64,000 nt of DNA from Planctomycetia bacterium (lineage in GTDB: Bacteria > Planctomycetota > Planctomycetia > Pirellulales > PNKZ01). Position numbers and translations under genes: made by a program. Under the pieces are notes generated by a model. That model was not told where the DNA came from. It did no database searches and saw nothing but the letters and a program-made list of their open reading frames with translations. Below are positions 29,901 through 38,945 of this stretch, piece after piece; position 1 is the first letter of the stretch; every line of letters starts with the position of its first letter. Location of the stretch: assembly GCA_021413845.1 (NCBI GenBank), contig JAIOPP010000142.1:1-64000 (forward strand), in the 5' to 3' direction.

Positions 29901-30160
29901 GAGAAGTGCTCCGAGGAGGCCATGCGGACGAGGGCAGGCTCTCGCAAAAAGGGAGTAAAAGACGGAATTACCGAAGTGGATAAGCTCAAAGTATATCGGA
30001 TGCGAGACGGAGTTAAAGGTGACATCGAAATCCTTACAAAACCTAAGGTTAGGGCGTTCCGGCCATCCTCTCATTCACGTTGCCGGGTTTTCGGGATCCG
30101 AGTAGAATCCCCCACCCAAATTCCACGGATTCGCCGGTGCGCCGGCAGAGGAAGATGCGC

Positions 30161-31192
30161 ATGAGCATGGACGCCGCTCGCCAACACGAATTCAGCTCCG
30201 TCGATTTAAGCCCTTTCGAGCAATTAAGCTACGCTCGGCAGATCCTGCGCATGGGCTCCCAAGCGCTGGAAAAAGTCAGCGAACGACTCGACCTCGAGTT
30301 CTGTCGCGCGGTCGAGCGGTTGCACACCTGCCGGGGGAGCGTCGTCGTCAGCGGGATCGGCAAGGCAGGCCTCGTCGGCCAAAAGCTTTCCGCCACGCTC
30401 GCCTCGACCGGCACGCGCAGCTTTTTTCTCCACCCGGCCGAAGCCGTGCATGGCGACCTCGGGCGTCTCCGCAGCGACGATGTCGCGCTCGTCCTTTCGC
30501 AGAGCGGCGAGACGGAAGAAGTCGTGCGACTGTTGCCGTCGCTGGCCGCGGCCGAGGTGCCGATCGTCGCGATGACGGCGCGGAGCAGTAGCCGCTTAGG
30601 GCGGGCCGCGGAGATCGTACTCGAACTCGGCCCGTTGCAAGAGGCCTGTCCGCTCGGTCTCGCGCCGAGTACCAGTACGACGGCGATGCTCGGCCTCGGC
30701 GATGCGTTGGCGCTCGTCACGAGCCGGATGCACCGTTTCGGTCGCGAAGATTTCGCGAGGGTTCACCCGGCCGGCGCGCTCGGTCGCCGCTTGAGCAAGG
30801 TTGAAGAGCGAATGCGTCCGGTCGATGAATGCCGTGTCGCTTCGGATGCGCAACCGTTGCGCGAAGTCTTCGCACAGGTTCGCCGTGCCGGTCGACGCAG
30901 CGGAGCCGTGATGTTGGTCGATGCCGAAGGAGCGCTCAGCGGCCTCTTCACCGATAGCGATCTCGCGCGACTGTTCGAGTCGCGCCGCTACGAAGGGTTC
31001 GACCTACCGATGTCGGCACTCATGACGAAGAACCCGACGATGGTCGTCGAAGGGACGATGCTGGCCGACGCCGTGGCGATCATGGCCGATCGTAAGTTCA
31101 GCGAACTACCGGTCGTCGATCGCTTCAGCAGGCCGATCGGTTTGCTCGACGTCACCGACTTGGTCGAGATGATTCCGGACGAGCCCCGTTGA
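30161..31192 (+). CDS. kdsD: Arabinose-5-phosphate isomerase (KdsD/KpsF family)
   Basis: Sugar isomerase of 343 residues, converting ribulose-5-phosphate to arabinose-5-phosphate, the first step of KDO synthesis for lipopolysaccharide. The SIS domain has VVSGIGKAGLVGQKLSATLA near residue 60, LSQSGETEEV near residue 111 and HPAGALGRRL. Two CBS domains follow from about residue 213, with GLFTDSDLARL and ALMTKNPTMV. GAGG at 30148-30151 supports ATG 30161; in-frame ATGs at 30155 and 30167 are possible. The next genes are kdsC and an OstA-like gene, as in the E. coli kds-lpt cluster. Confidence 0.93.
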   Translation: MSMDAARQHEFSSVDLSPFEQLSYARQILRMGSQALEKVSERLDLEFCRAVERLHTCRGSVVVSGIGKAGLVGQKLSATLASTGTRSFFLHPAEAVHGDLGRLRSDDVALVLSQSGETEEVVRLLPSLAAAEVPIVAMTARSSSRLGRAAEIVLELGPLQEACPLGLAPSTSTTAMLGLGDALALVTSRMHRFGREDFARVHPAGALGRRLSKVEERMRPVDECRVASDAQPLREVFAQVRRAGRRSGAVMLVDAEGALSGLFTDSDLARLFESRRYEGFDLPMSALMTKNPTMVVEGTMLADAVAIMADRKFSELPVVDRFSRPIGLLDVTDLVEMIPDEPR

Positions 31193-31255
31193 TTTCGTTT
31201 CGTATAAGCGACCCTCTAAAAACTTATCGCCGATTTTCCGAACGGACCGACCTCT

Positions 31256-31774
31256 ATGACGAATTCCAATCTCCAACCGATCGAACTCATCTTGGCCGAC
31301 GTCGACGGGGTGCTCACCGATGGCAGCATCATCTTCACGAACGAAGGGATCGAGATTAAGCGATTCAACATTCGCGACGGCCTGGGTATCAAACTCTGGC
31401 AACGAGCCGGCGGCAAATTCGGTCTGATTACCGGGCGCAATTCGCACATCGTCAACGTGCGCGCCGGTGAATTAGGCATCGAGATCGTGCGCCAAGGGAC
31501 GGAGAAGAAGCTCACGGCGGTGAAGGAGATTCTCGCGCAGCTGCGCTTGGAACCTCAGCAGGTTTGCTTCATCGGCGACGATCTTCCCGACCTCGCGGCG
31601 ATGCGCTACGTCGGACTCGGGGTCGCCGTCGCCGACGCTTGCATCGATGTTCGCCAAGCGGCCGATTACGTTACGCATCTCAACGGCGGAACCGGCGCCG
31701 TGCGCGAAGTGATCGAGATGATCTTGCGCGCACAGCAGCGCTGGGACGACGTTCTGCACCCTTATAACGCGTAA
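31256..31774 (+). CDS. kdsC: KDO 8-phosphate phosphatase
   Basis: 3-deoxy-D-manno-octulosonate 8-phosphate phosphatase, 172 residues, a small cap-less HAD-family enzyme that releases KDO. The nucleophile motif DVDGVLTDG starts near residue 15 and the metal-binding motif IGDDLPDLAAM near residue 105. GLITGRNSHIV is the second HAD motif. Length is normal. It lies 63 bases after kdsD. Confidence 0.95.
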   Translation: MTNSNLQPIELILADVDGVLTDGSIIFTNEGIEIKRFNIRDGLGIKLWQRAGGKFGLITGRNSHIVNVRAGELGIEIVRQGTEKKLTAVKEILAQLRLEPQQVCFIGDDLPDLAAMRYVGLGVAVADACIDVRQAADYVTHLNGGTGAVREVIEMILRAQQRWDDVLHPYNA

Positions 31775-31840
31775 GACTCGCGCGTCGAGCATCGCAGCCA
31801 TATTTGAAACCGTAGCCGATCCGAATCACCACTCCAACCC

Positions 31841-34800
31841 TTGCAGCGATCCGTGATCGAAAGCCTGACGCGCATCATCGCCAGCTTCGTGCTCACCGCC
31901 GCCTGTTATACGGCGTATGCGGTGGCGGTGGTGCCGTTCGTCGAGCCGGCGCCGCCGGAAGCAAACGGCGATCTTCCTGCTCTGACCGAAACGGATTTCC
32001 AAATCGCTCAAGAAGGAGCGGTGCGTCAACGGGCCGACTTAGCGTATTGGTTTCGCGACGGCGATTGGGAGCTGGACACTCCGTACATGCTCGAGACGTC
32101 GCAAGGCAAGCTGTTGTTTCGCGACCATCGACCTCGCGACGACGGCCTGTGGGAAATCAATCCTTGCTCGATGGTCTTACTTTCCAACGAACCGGGCGTC
32201 GATCCGGAGCTTCGTAAACGTCGGGCAACGGTGCTCCGCGCGCCGGAGGGAGCCCTACTGCGTTTCGAGACCCCGATCGACTTGAAGCAAGGAACCATCA
32301 GCAAGCTTATCGGAGGCGAATTGCTCGGCGAGGTCGAGATCACGAGCGGTCAAAAGTTGCCCGGCCCTGAAGACGATCTCAAGATCACGACGCGCGACGT
32401 GATGCTGAGCGAAACGCATATCTCGACGCCGCACATGTTGGAATACCGTCTCGGCACCCATCGCGGTCGGGGGCGCGGCGTGCTGATCGAAATGAATAGC
32501 GAAAAGACGCCCGGCGTGGGCGAGAGCCAAAATCGGGGCATTAAAACTCTGACGCTCCAAGAGCAAGTCTACGTGCATCTCGAGCCCGATGCGAACAGCG
32601 ATCTTTTCCCAGGCCGTTCGTCCGAAGCGGCGGTTGCGAAAGCGCCTGCGGAGCGTGGGGCGAAGCCTTCGCCGCCGGTCGATATTCGCTGTAGCGGCGC
32701 CTTCACGTTCGACATGGTGAAGAACATCGCAGTGTTTCGTAAGCAGGTCGACGTTACGCGGCTGAATCCTGGCGCGGAAAGTGATCAAATCAACGGCGAT
32801 TTGCTGACGATCTACTTCACGTCGGAGGCGCCGCCGACTGCCGCCGGTGTGCCCGACCCGAACGGAGCAGCGCAGGTCGCGTCGAAGAAGCTTGAGCCTT
32901 CGCGCATCGAAGTGATCGGCGAACCGGTCGTGATTCGCGCGCCGAGCAACCGCTTGCAAGCGCGCGCGCAATACGTCGAACACATTCTCGCCACGCGGAG
33001 CGTGAAGCTGCGCGATTCGGTCGAGGCGATCGTGCGGCAAGATGCCCGCGAGATTCGAAGCCCCGAGTTGACGTTCGTACCCGATGCCGCCGGCGGCTAT
33101 GGGACGATGCTCGCCCAGGGAAAAGGAAGACTCATCGGCTCCGCTCCCGACGATCCGGCACAAACCTTCGAGGCCGAGTGGACTTCGCGCTTCTACTTCC
33201 GTCCGCACGAAGGGCAACCGGTCCTCTCGATCGAAGGCAATGCGCGCGTCGAAGTGCCGGGCAAGGGAACGATGGCGGCCAGTCAGATCCATCTGTGGTT
33301 CAAAGAGGTTCCGAAGTCTTCGACCACGCCGCTAGGTACGCAACCGCTCGTCGATTTGCCGGCCGTGGATACGGGCAAGAAGCCGCGCACTGAGCTCCAG
33401 GCCGATCGCTTGCTCGCGCTCGAAGCCGTGCATATCGACTCGCCGCAAATGGTCGGCGACATCGAACGTCTTGAAGGTTGGTTCGAGCATACGAATCGCG
33501 TCGGCATGCGCCAGGCGATGTACCGTCCTGCCGGCGACATAGTGCTGGTCACCGCGCTGCTCGGTGCCGGACCTCTGCAATTTCCCGACGAACGGCCGAC
33601 GATCGTTGAACCGAAGCCGGTTCCGATGTTGGCGGAGCAACCTCGCGCAGCGGGCCTCTCCGGAGCAGTACCGCTGTCGACGATGTCCGGCGGCGGAATT
33701 CCCGCGGCGTCTCCGATCGTGCCCCGGCCGGGCATGGCGCCGATCGTGAATCCCGCGATGCAGCCGCAGCCGAATAACTTCGGGCAAGCAGCGGCTCCGG
33801 CCGCTCCGCCGGAGCCACAGCCGCAATACCATATTCGCGGTGAGTTGGCGCGGATGTTGATCAATGTTGAAGATCGCGTGATGCGAGTCCGCGAAGTCGT
33901 GGTCGAAAAGAACGTGAAACTAACGGAGACGCGCACGAAGCTCCCGACGGAGCAGCCGCTCTTGATTCAAGGCGACACGTTGCAGCTCTCACAAGCTTCG
34001 CCGACGGCTTCGTATGTCGTCGTTACCGGAACGCCGGCTTATGTCGAAGCACGCGGCATGACGATGTCGGGCGGCAAGCTGACGCTCGATCGCCCGAATC
34101 CGCAAACGAACCTGCTCGGCGTCCCCTGCCAAGGAGTGATGACGTTGCCGGTCGACCGCGACTTGCAAGGCAAGCCGACCGGTGCGCGCGAGCTTCTCAA
34201 TCTCACTTGGCAAGGAGGGCTTACGTTCGACGGCCTGACGGCGAAGTTCGAGCGGGGGGTCGAAGCGCGACTCGCCACTCAATATCTCCGCACCGATCGG
34301 ATGGACGTGATCTTCAATCGGCCGGTGGCGATGGGGGAATCGGACGGCAACCAACCGCCTCCCGATATCGAACGAGTGAATTGCTACGACGGCGCATTCG
34401 TCGAGAGCCGTACGTTCGAAGGGCCGGAGTTGAAATCCGTCGATCGTTTGACCGCTCGAACCTTAGCGCTGCATCGCCCTTCCGGCGACTTCGCCGCCGA
34501 CGGCCCAGGCGAAGTCGTCTCGGTACGTCTGGGCAAACCGAAAGATCCTGCCGCACCACCGGCGTCGAATCAACCGGTTGGCAATGCCGGGATTCCGGCG
34601 ATTCCGATCGGTTTCGGCGATGACGACCAAGCCGCGAACGCGAAGCCGACGATCAACTATTTGAATACCCGTTTCCAGCGCAGCCTCAAAGGAAACGAAA
34701 TCCGCCGCGAGATGACCTTCTCGAATCAAGTGCGCGTCCTTTACGGACCCGTGCCACAATGGAACGCCGTGATCGATCCCGACCGGCCCGAGCAATGGGC

Positions 34801-35128
34801 CCAGCAAACGGTGCTGATCGATGCCGATCAATTGCAGGTCAACGCCGTGCGCGACAGCGCGACCAACACCGATTCCTACAATCTCGTGGCCGAAGGGAAC
34901 ACGCTCGTCGAAGGGAATACGTTCACGGCCCGAGCCCCGCGACTCACGTATGCGCAAGCGAAGGATCTGTTGGTGATCGAAGGAGATGCTCGCACCGATG
35001 CCGAGCTTCATCACCAGAAGAAAATCGGCGGTCAAAATTCCGACACGAAGGCGCAGCGTTTCATGATCTGGCCTTCGACGAATCGCGTGCAAGTCGATGG
35101 CGCGACGTTTCTCGACCTGACCCCGTAG
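31841..35128 (+). CDS. Giant OstA/LptA-like envelope protein
   Basis: A 1095-residue protein. One hydrophobic segment near residues 10-35 anchors it. Long beta-strand-rich stretches of OstA/LptA-like character follow (for example ELQADRLLALEAVHIDSP, IRGELARMLINVEDRVMRVR, VLIDADQLQVNAVRDSA), with repeated units on either side of a proline/alanine-rich linker (about 600-660). Its place after kdsD-kdsC is that of lptC and lptA in E. coli, so a role in lipopolysaccharide transport across the periplasm is likely, perhaps as a fused LptC/LptA. It is about five times the size of either. The start TTG 31841 is uncertain; GTG 31853 is an alternative, and neither has a clear ribosome-binding site. No lptB follows here. 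Confidence 0.6.
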   Translation: MQRSVIESLTRIIASFVLTAACYTAYAVAVVPFVEPAPPEANGDLPALTETDFQIAQEGAVRQRADLAYWFRDGDWELDTPYMLETSQGKLLFRDHRPRDDGLWEINPCSMVLLSNEPGVDPELRKRRATVLRAPEGALLRFETPIDLKQGTISKLIGGELLGEVEITSGQKLPGPEDDLKITTRDVMLSETHISTPHMLEYRLGTHRGRGRGVLIEMNSEKTPGVGESQNRGIKTLTLQEQVYVHLEPDANSDLFPGRSSEAAVAKAPAERGAKPSPPVDIRCSGAFTFDMVKNIAVFRKQVDVTRLNPGAESDQINGDLLTIYFTSEAPPTAAGVPDPNGAAQVASKKLEPSRIEVIGEPVVIRAPSNRLQARAQYVEHILATRSVKLRDSVEAIVRQDAREIRSPELTFVPDAAGGYGTMLAQGKGRLIGSAPDDPAQTFEAEWTSRFYFRPHEGQPVLSIEGNARVEVPGKGTMAASQIHLWFKEVPKSSTTPLGTQPLVDLPAVDTGKKPRTELQADRLLALEAVHIDSPQMVGDIERLEGWFEHTNRVGMRQAMYRPAGDIVLVTALLGAGPLQFPDERPTIVEPKPVPMLAEQPRAAGLSGAVPLSTMSGGGIPAASPIVPRPGMAPIVNPAMQPQPNNFGQAAAPAAPPEPQPQYHIRGELARMLINVEDRVMRVREVVVEKNVKLTETRTKLPTEQPLLIQGDTLQLSQASPTASYVVVTGTPAYVEARGMTMSGGKLTLDRPNPQTNLLGVPCQGVMTLPVDRDLQGKPTGARELLNLTWQGGLTFDGLTAKFERGVEARLATQYLRTDRMDVIFNRPVAMGESDGNQPPPDIERVNCYDGAFVESRTFEGPELKSVDRLTARTLALHRPSGDFAADGPGEVVSVRLGKPKDPAAPPASNQPVGNAGIPAIPIGFGDDDQAANAKPTINYLNTRFQRSLKGNEIRREMTFSNQVRVLYGPVPQWNAVIDPDRPEQWAQQTVLIDADQLQVNAVRDSATNTDSYNLVAEGNTLVEGNTFTARAPRLTYAQAKDLLVIEGDARTDAELHHQKKIGGQNSDTKAQRFMIWPSTNRVQVDGATFLDLTP

Positions 35129-35162
35129 CGCTCCGTCGGCACCGCTTCGTGGTTGCGAAACG

Positions 35163-35918
35163 TCAGACGCGCCGCCGTTCCTGATCGAGTCGTTCGGCGA
35201 TGAATTGCATCGCGCGCGGCGCCATGTGGTCGTAGTATTTCCAGCTATGACCTCCGGCGGAAGTTTCTAAATCGACTTCGTGCATGATCCCCAGCGACGA
35301 CAGCTTCATATGCAACCGCTCGGAGCTTTCATGCCAACGATAGTCGACAGGATCGCTGGAAAACCAGGTGTTGCGAGGCCAATTCAAAGGATGCACGTGG
35401 AGCGTCGCCGTATCTTGGCGCACCGCTTCCGGGTCGGAATACATTTCCGCGAGCGTGCCCCCTTCTTCTTCGTCGTAATAGCGAATCTGGTAATCGATAG
35501 CCGGGCTGATCGCGGCCACGATCGGAAACTTCGCCGGATGCTTAAACGCGAAGCGAAGCGCTCCTTGGCCTCCCATGCTTGTCCCGAGTAGTGCGACTCG
35601 ACCGGGTCCGGAACCCCACCGCTCGCAAACATAGGGAAAGATATTGTCGAGCAGGTGCCTTTCGGCGGTCAGTTGCGGATCGAACTCGCGACAGATTTTG
35701 TTCGTCCACCAACTTCGTGCCGTCATCGGTCCGACGACCGGCAGCCCGTAACGGTCGAACTCTTTCCGAAACGCTTCGTTTTCGGTGAGCCGGGCGAGAT
35801 GCACGCCATGCAGATAGAGCACGACGTAGCCATGCGGATTCAGCGCCGGCGGCTCGTAGATGTCGCACGAATGGCCGCCGACCTGCACTTCGCTCCAAGT
35901 TCCGGTTGCCGCTGCCAT
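35163..35918 (-). CDS. Alpha/beta-hydrolase, esterase D type
   Basis: Putative serine esterase of 251 residues in the esterase D / S-formylglutathione-hydrolase-like group. The nucleophile elbow is GTSMGGQG with Ser114; the catalytic histidine is probably in GGHSWKYYDH and the acid in SSDPVDYRWHE. LYLHGVHLAR forms the oxyanion region. No signal peptide is visible. It converges on the LptA-like gene and diverges from hpt. The substrate is unknown. Confidence 0.75.
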   Translation of the reverse strand: MAAATGTWSEVQVGGHSCDIYEPPALNPHGYVVLYLHGVHLARLTENEAFRKEFDRYGLPVVGPMTARSWWTNKICREFDPQLTAERHLLDNIFPYVCERWGSGPGRVALLGTSMGGQGALRFAFKHPAKFPIVAAISPAIDYQIRYYDEEEGGTLAEMYSDPEAVRQDTATLHVHPLNWPRNTWFSSDPVDYRWHESSERLHMKLSSLGIMHEVDLETSAGGHSWKYYDHMAPRAMQFIAERLDQERRRV

Positions 35919-36052
35919 CGATTCTCGTTTTGCGGTTGTAAGTCGGTTCGTGCGCGAAGTGTCGCGAGTTCCACGGCTTTCAATGTATTGGCATTCGCCG
36001 GGCGCACAATAGAATGTGAGGGCTTGCAGGCCGAATATCCGAGGTAATCGTT

Positions 36053-36586
36053 TTGAAAATATTGCTGACCCAAGACGAAGTGCGCGAGGGAGTGACGCGC
36101 ATGGCGCGCGACATCAACGCCTGCTACGGCAAGCGCCCGGTGACGATCGTCGGCGTATTGACCGGCAGCGTCGTCTTGCTCGCCGACTTGATCCGCCTGC
36201 TCGAAATGCCGCTCCGCGTCGGGCTCGTTCAAGCGAAAAGCTACCGCGGCGCGTCGACCGTGCGCAGCGAATTGCAAATCAAAGCCGATGCGTTACCCGA
36301 TCTGACCGATCGCGAAGTCATTCTCATCGACGACATCTTCGACACGGGGCACACGCTCGATCGATTGCTCGAAAGCTTCGGCACGTTCGGCACGAAATCG
36401 ATTCGTTCGGCCGTCTTATTGCGCAAGCATGGACGACAAGAAGTGAAGCGCGAGCCCGACTTTTACGCGTTCGAGATCCCCGACGAGTTCGTCGTCGGCT
36501 ACGGACTCGACTACGACGACGAGTATCGCAACTTGCCGCACATCGCGGCGCTGGAGCCTCACGAGATCGTCGGGAACAAGTCGTGA
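36053..36586 (+). CDS. hpt: Hypoxanthine phosphoribosyltransferase
   Basis: Purine salvage enzyme, 177 residues, joining hypoxanthine (and perhaps guanine) to PRPP. The PRPP-binding motif VILIDDIFDTGHTL is near residue 90, and GVLTGSVVLLADLIR and VQAKSYRGAST are typical. The start TTG at 36053 has GAGG at 36041-36044. The stop overlaps the following glycosyltransferase start (GTGA), suggesting coupled translation. Confidence 0.93.
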   Translation: MKILLTQDEVREGVTRMARDINACYGKRPVTIVGVLTGSVVLLADLIRLLEMPLRVGLVQAKSYRGASTVRSELQIKADALPDLTDREVILIDDIFDTGHTLDRLLESFGTFGTKSIRSAVLLRKHGRQEVKREPDFYAFEIPDEFVVGYGLDYDDEYRNLPHIAALEPHEIVGNKS

Positions 36587-37773
36587 GTCGGCTGAGGCTG
36601 GTGTATGTAACGCGCAGATTTCGGCCTCTGCCGGGAGGATTGGAAAACGTCGCCGTGCGCATGCTCATCGAACTGGCGCGGCGTGGTCATGCCGTGCATG
36701 TAGTCACCCCTCGCTGGCAGCCCGACTGGCCGACGGAGACCGATTATGCGGGAGTGCGCGTAGTTCGGATCGCTCCTCCTGCCGGAGGTTGTTGGGGCGA
36801 AGCACGCTATGCGCGGCGGCTGGTCGCCACGCTCGACTCGCTTCGCGAGCGAATGCAGGTCGCGATCGTTTCCGGCTTGCGAATCGATGCGCAAACCGTG
36901 GTCGGCGCGGCGCGGCGAAGCGGCCGCGTGGTGTTCCTGCAGCCGGAGCGGCCGGGAATCGAAGGAGATTGTCATTGGCAAATCGAAGCCCGCGGCGGAA
37001 GTCGATTGAAACGTCGTTGCTACCTGGCCGATGGTTTCGTCGCGCTGACGGCGCTTTTGCAACGCGAACTCACGGCGGCCGGTTACGCGCGATCGCGCAT
37101 CTACGGCGTGCCGCTCGGCGTGCCGAGCGTGACGCCGACGACCGCGGCGCAGAAAGCGGAAGCACGCCGTAGCTTAGCGCAAGCCGATCCCGCTTTGGCG
37201 CTGCCGAACGATGCGCGCTTGGTCGTGTATGTCGGGCGATTGCGGTTCGGGAAGGGATTGGAGGTGTTGCTCGAGGCGTGGCGCGGCATCGTCGCGGATC
37301 GAGAAAATGTAGTACTTTGGCTGGTCGGCGAAGGGCCCGACGCCGAGGCGCTGCGCGAACGGATGTTCGAGCTTGGTTTGGCGAAGAGCGTGCGTTTGAC
37401 CGGTGCTTTCGACGACGTAGAAGATGTGTTTCGCGCCGCCGATCTCGCCGTGTATCCTTCGCAAGACGACGGGCTCGGTGTCGGCGTGCTCGAAGCCGCG
37501 ACGTACGGGCTGCCGATCGTTGCCGGCGATACCGTGACGCATCGCGAATTCTTCTCGGACGATCGTGCGGCGCTGCTCGTACCGAAGCACGACGCTGCCG
37601 CACTTGCGGCAGGCCTCGCATCGCTCCTCGACGACGACACACTTGCCCGCCAACGTGGCGCAGAGGCGCGGCTTCGCGTGGAACGGGAGCATGGCCTCAC
37701 GGCGATGGTCGATACCTACGAACGACTGTTGATCGAAGCCGTCGCGCGAAAGCCCGCCGAGGTGCGGTCATGA
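36583..37773 (+). CDS. Glycosyltransferase family 4-like protein
   Basis: GT-B fold glycosyltransferase, 396 residues, starting GTG 36583 inside the hpt stop. The N terminus RRFRPLPGGLENVAVRM and C-terminal VGRLRFGKGLEVLLEAW, LVGEGPDAEALRE and GVGVLEAATYGLPIVAGD are typical of the GT4 nucleotide-sugar binding half. It probably adds a sugar to a cell-surface polysaccharide or glycolipid. The open frame extends further upstream but overlaps hpt, so GTG 36583 is chosen. The next gene overlaps by four bases. Confidence 0.8.
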   Translation: MSRLRLVYVTRRFRPLPGGLENVAVRMLIELARRGHAVHVVTPRWQPDWPTETDYAGVRVVRIAPPAGGCWGEARYARRLVATLDSLRERMQVAIVSGLRIDAQTVVGAARRSGRVVFLQPERPGIEGDCHWQIEARGGSRLKRRCYLADGFVALTALLQRELTAAGYARSRIYGVPLGVPSVTPTTAAQKAEARRSLAQADPALALPNDARLVVYVGRLRFGKGLEVLLEAWRGIVADRENVVLWLVGEGPDAEALRERMFELGLAKSVRLTGAFDDVEDVFRAADLAVYPSQDDGLGVGVLEAATYGLPIVAGDTVTHREFFSDDRAALLVPKHDAAALAAGLASLLDDDTLARQRGAEARLRVEREHGLTAMVDTYERLLIEAVARKPAEVRS

Positions 37774-38930
37774 CGCGCCGTCGGTTAGTGCATGTCGTCG
37801 AGTCGCTCGAGCCGTGGAGCGCGCAACGGATGCTCTCGCTGGTGGCACGTCGGCTCCCGGTCGACATGTTCGAGCAGCGGGTCGTCGCATTACACAGTGC
37901 CGGCGAAAGTGAAGATCTTTGTCGCGCCGAGTTGCTCGCTGCGGGAATTCAGGTTGACGTCGTCGGTGGGCTTCGCGCGAGATCGCAAAACAGTGAGCGA
38001 CGAAGCTGCGGCGATTCACGCGTTGCCGCGACTTGGGGTGTGCGCCGATTTGTCGCTCGCGATGCCGCGGAGATCGTCCATCTTTGGGACGACTCGGCAC
38101 GCGCGTGTGTCGGCCCCTGGATCGCGTTGACTAACGGGCCGGCGATCGTGTACTCGCTGCGAAACCCTCGATGCGACGCGCTTGGGCTCGATCGGTTTTT
38201 GGAACGTCGCACGTTGTCGCGCGCCGCGGCGATCATCGCAAACGATCCCACTGTGCGAACGCAGCGACTGGCGGTTCATCCTCGATATCAATCGCAATGG
38301 GCCGGCAAAACGCGCGTCGTGCGCGATTCGATCGAACCCGCTAAGACTTATCGGAACGACGGCATTCGCTCGGCGCTTGGAGTTCCGCAAAGTACGAAGC
38401 TGATCGGCACTGCCTGTCGGCTCGTGCCCGATGCGAACGTGCGCGACTTGCTCTTCGCCGGCGCGTTATTGAAGCTCGTCCATGAAGATTTTCGCATCGT
38501 TATCTGCGGCGATGGCCCCTCGCGCGATGATCTTCGTCGTTTCGCCACGCTTATGCGCATCGACGAGATTACGCACTTCGTCGGGCCGGCGATCGATCCC
38601 GATGCCGTTATTTCGGAGCTTTTCGCCTATGTCGCTCCCGCCTATTGGGCCGGCCCTGCGCGCGAGATCGGCGTTGCCTTGCGACACGGCGTTCCGGTCG
38701 TCGGTGTCGACACGCCCGTTCGCCGCGCCGAACTCGACGTCGAACGAAACGGCTTCGTCTTTCGTGAACACGACCAAGGCGCGCTGACGCGCCATCTGCA
38801 TCAACTCTTGGGCGACGCGCCGGTTTACGACCGCATGAGCTCCGCGGCCCGCGAACGGGCTCAAGGGTTCTCGCATCCGGACGAAGTCGCCGCGCAATAC
38901 GCCGCGATTTATGACGAAGTCGCCCGATAA
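37770..38930 (+). CDS. Glycosyltransferase, GT-B type
   Basis: A second glycosyltransferase, 386 residues, starting ATG 37770 across the previous stop (ATGA). The C-terminal half is clearly GT4-like: VICGDGPSRDDLRRF, YVAPAYWAGPAREIGVALR and GVPVVGVDTPVRRAEL. The N-terminal half is less typical and starts RLVHVVESLEPWSAQRML, as in other planctomycete-type glycosyltransferases. It acts with its coupled neighbour, probably on the same glycan; the acceptor is unknown. Confidence 0.75.
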   Translation: MTRRRLVHVVESLEPWSAQRMLSLVARRLPVDMFEQRVVALHSAGESEDLCRAELLAAGIQVDVVGGLRARSQNSERRSCGDSRVAATWGVRRFVARDAAEIVHLWDDSARACVGPWIALTNGPAIVYSLRNPRCDALGLDRFLERRTLSRAAAIIANDPTVRTQRLAVHPRYQSQWAGKTRVVRDSIEPAKTYRNDGIRSALGVPQSTKLIGTACRLVPDANVRDLLFAGALLKLVHEDFRIVICGDGPSRDDLRRFATLMRIDEITHFVGPAIDPDAVISELFAYVAPAYWAGPAREIGVALRHGVPVVGVDTPVRRAELDVERNGFVFREHDQGALTRHLHQLLGDAPVYDRMSSAARERAQGFSHPDEVAAQYAAIYDEVAR

Positions 38931-38945
38931 GCGTTCGCGCGTCGA

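Noticed and set aside
36016-36582. In-frame upstream extension of the first glycosyltransferase
   Set aside because: It overlaps the certain hpt gene; the GTG at 36583 with GTGA coupling is the better start.
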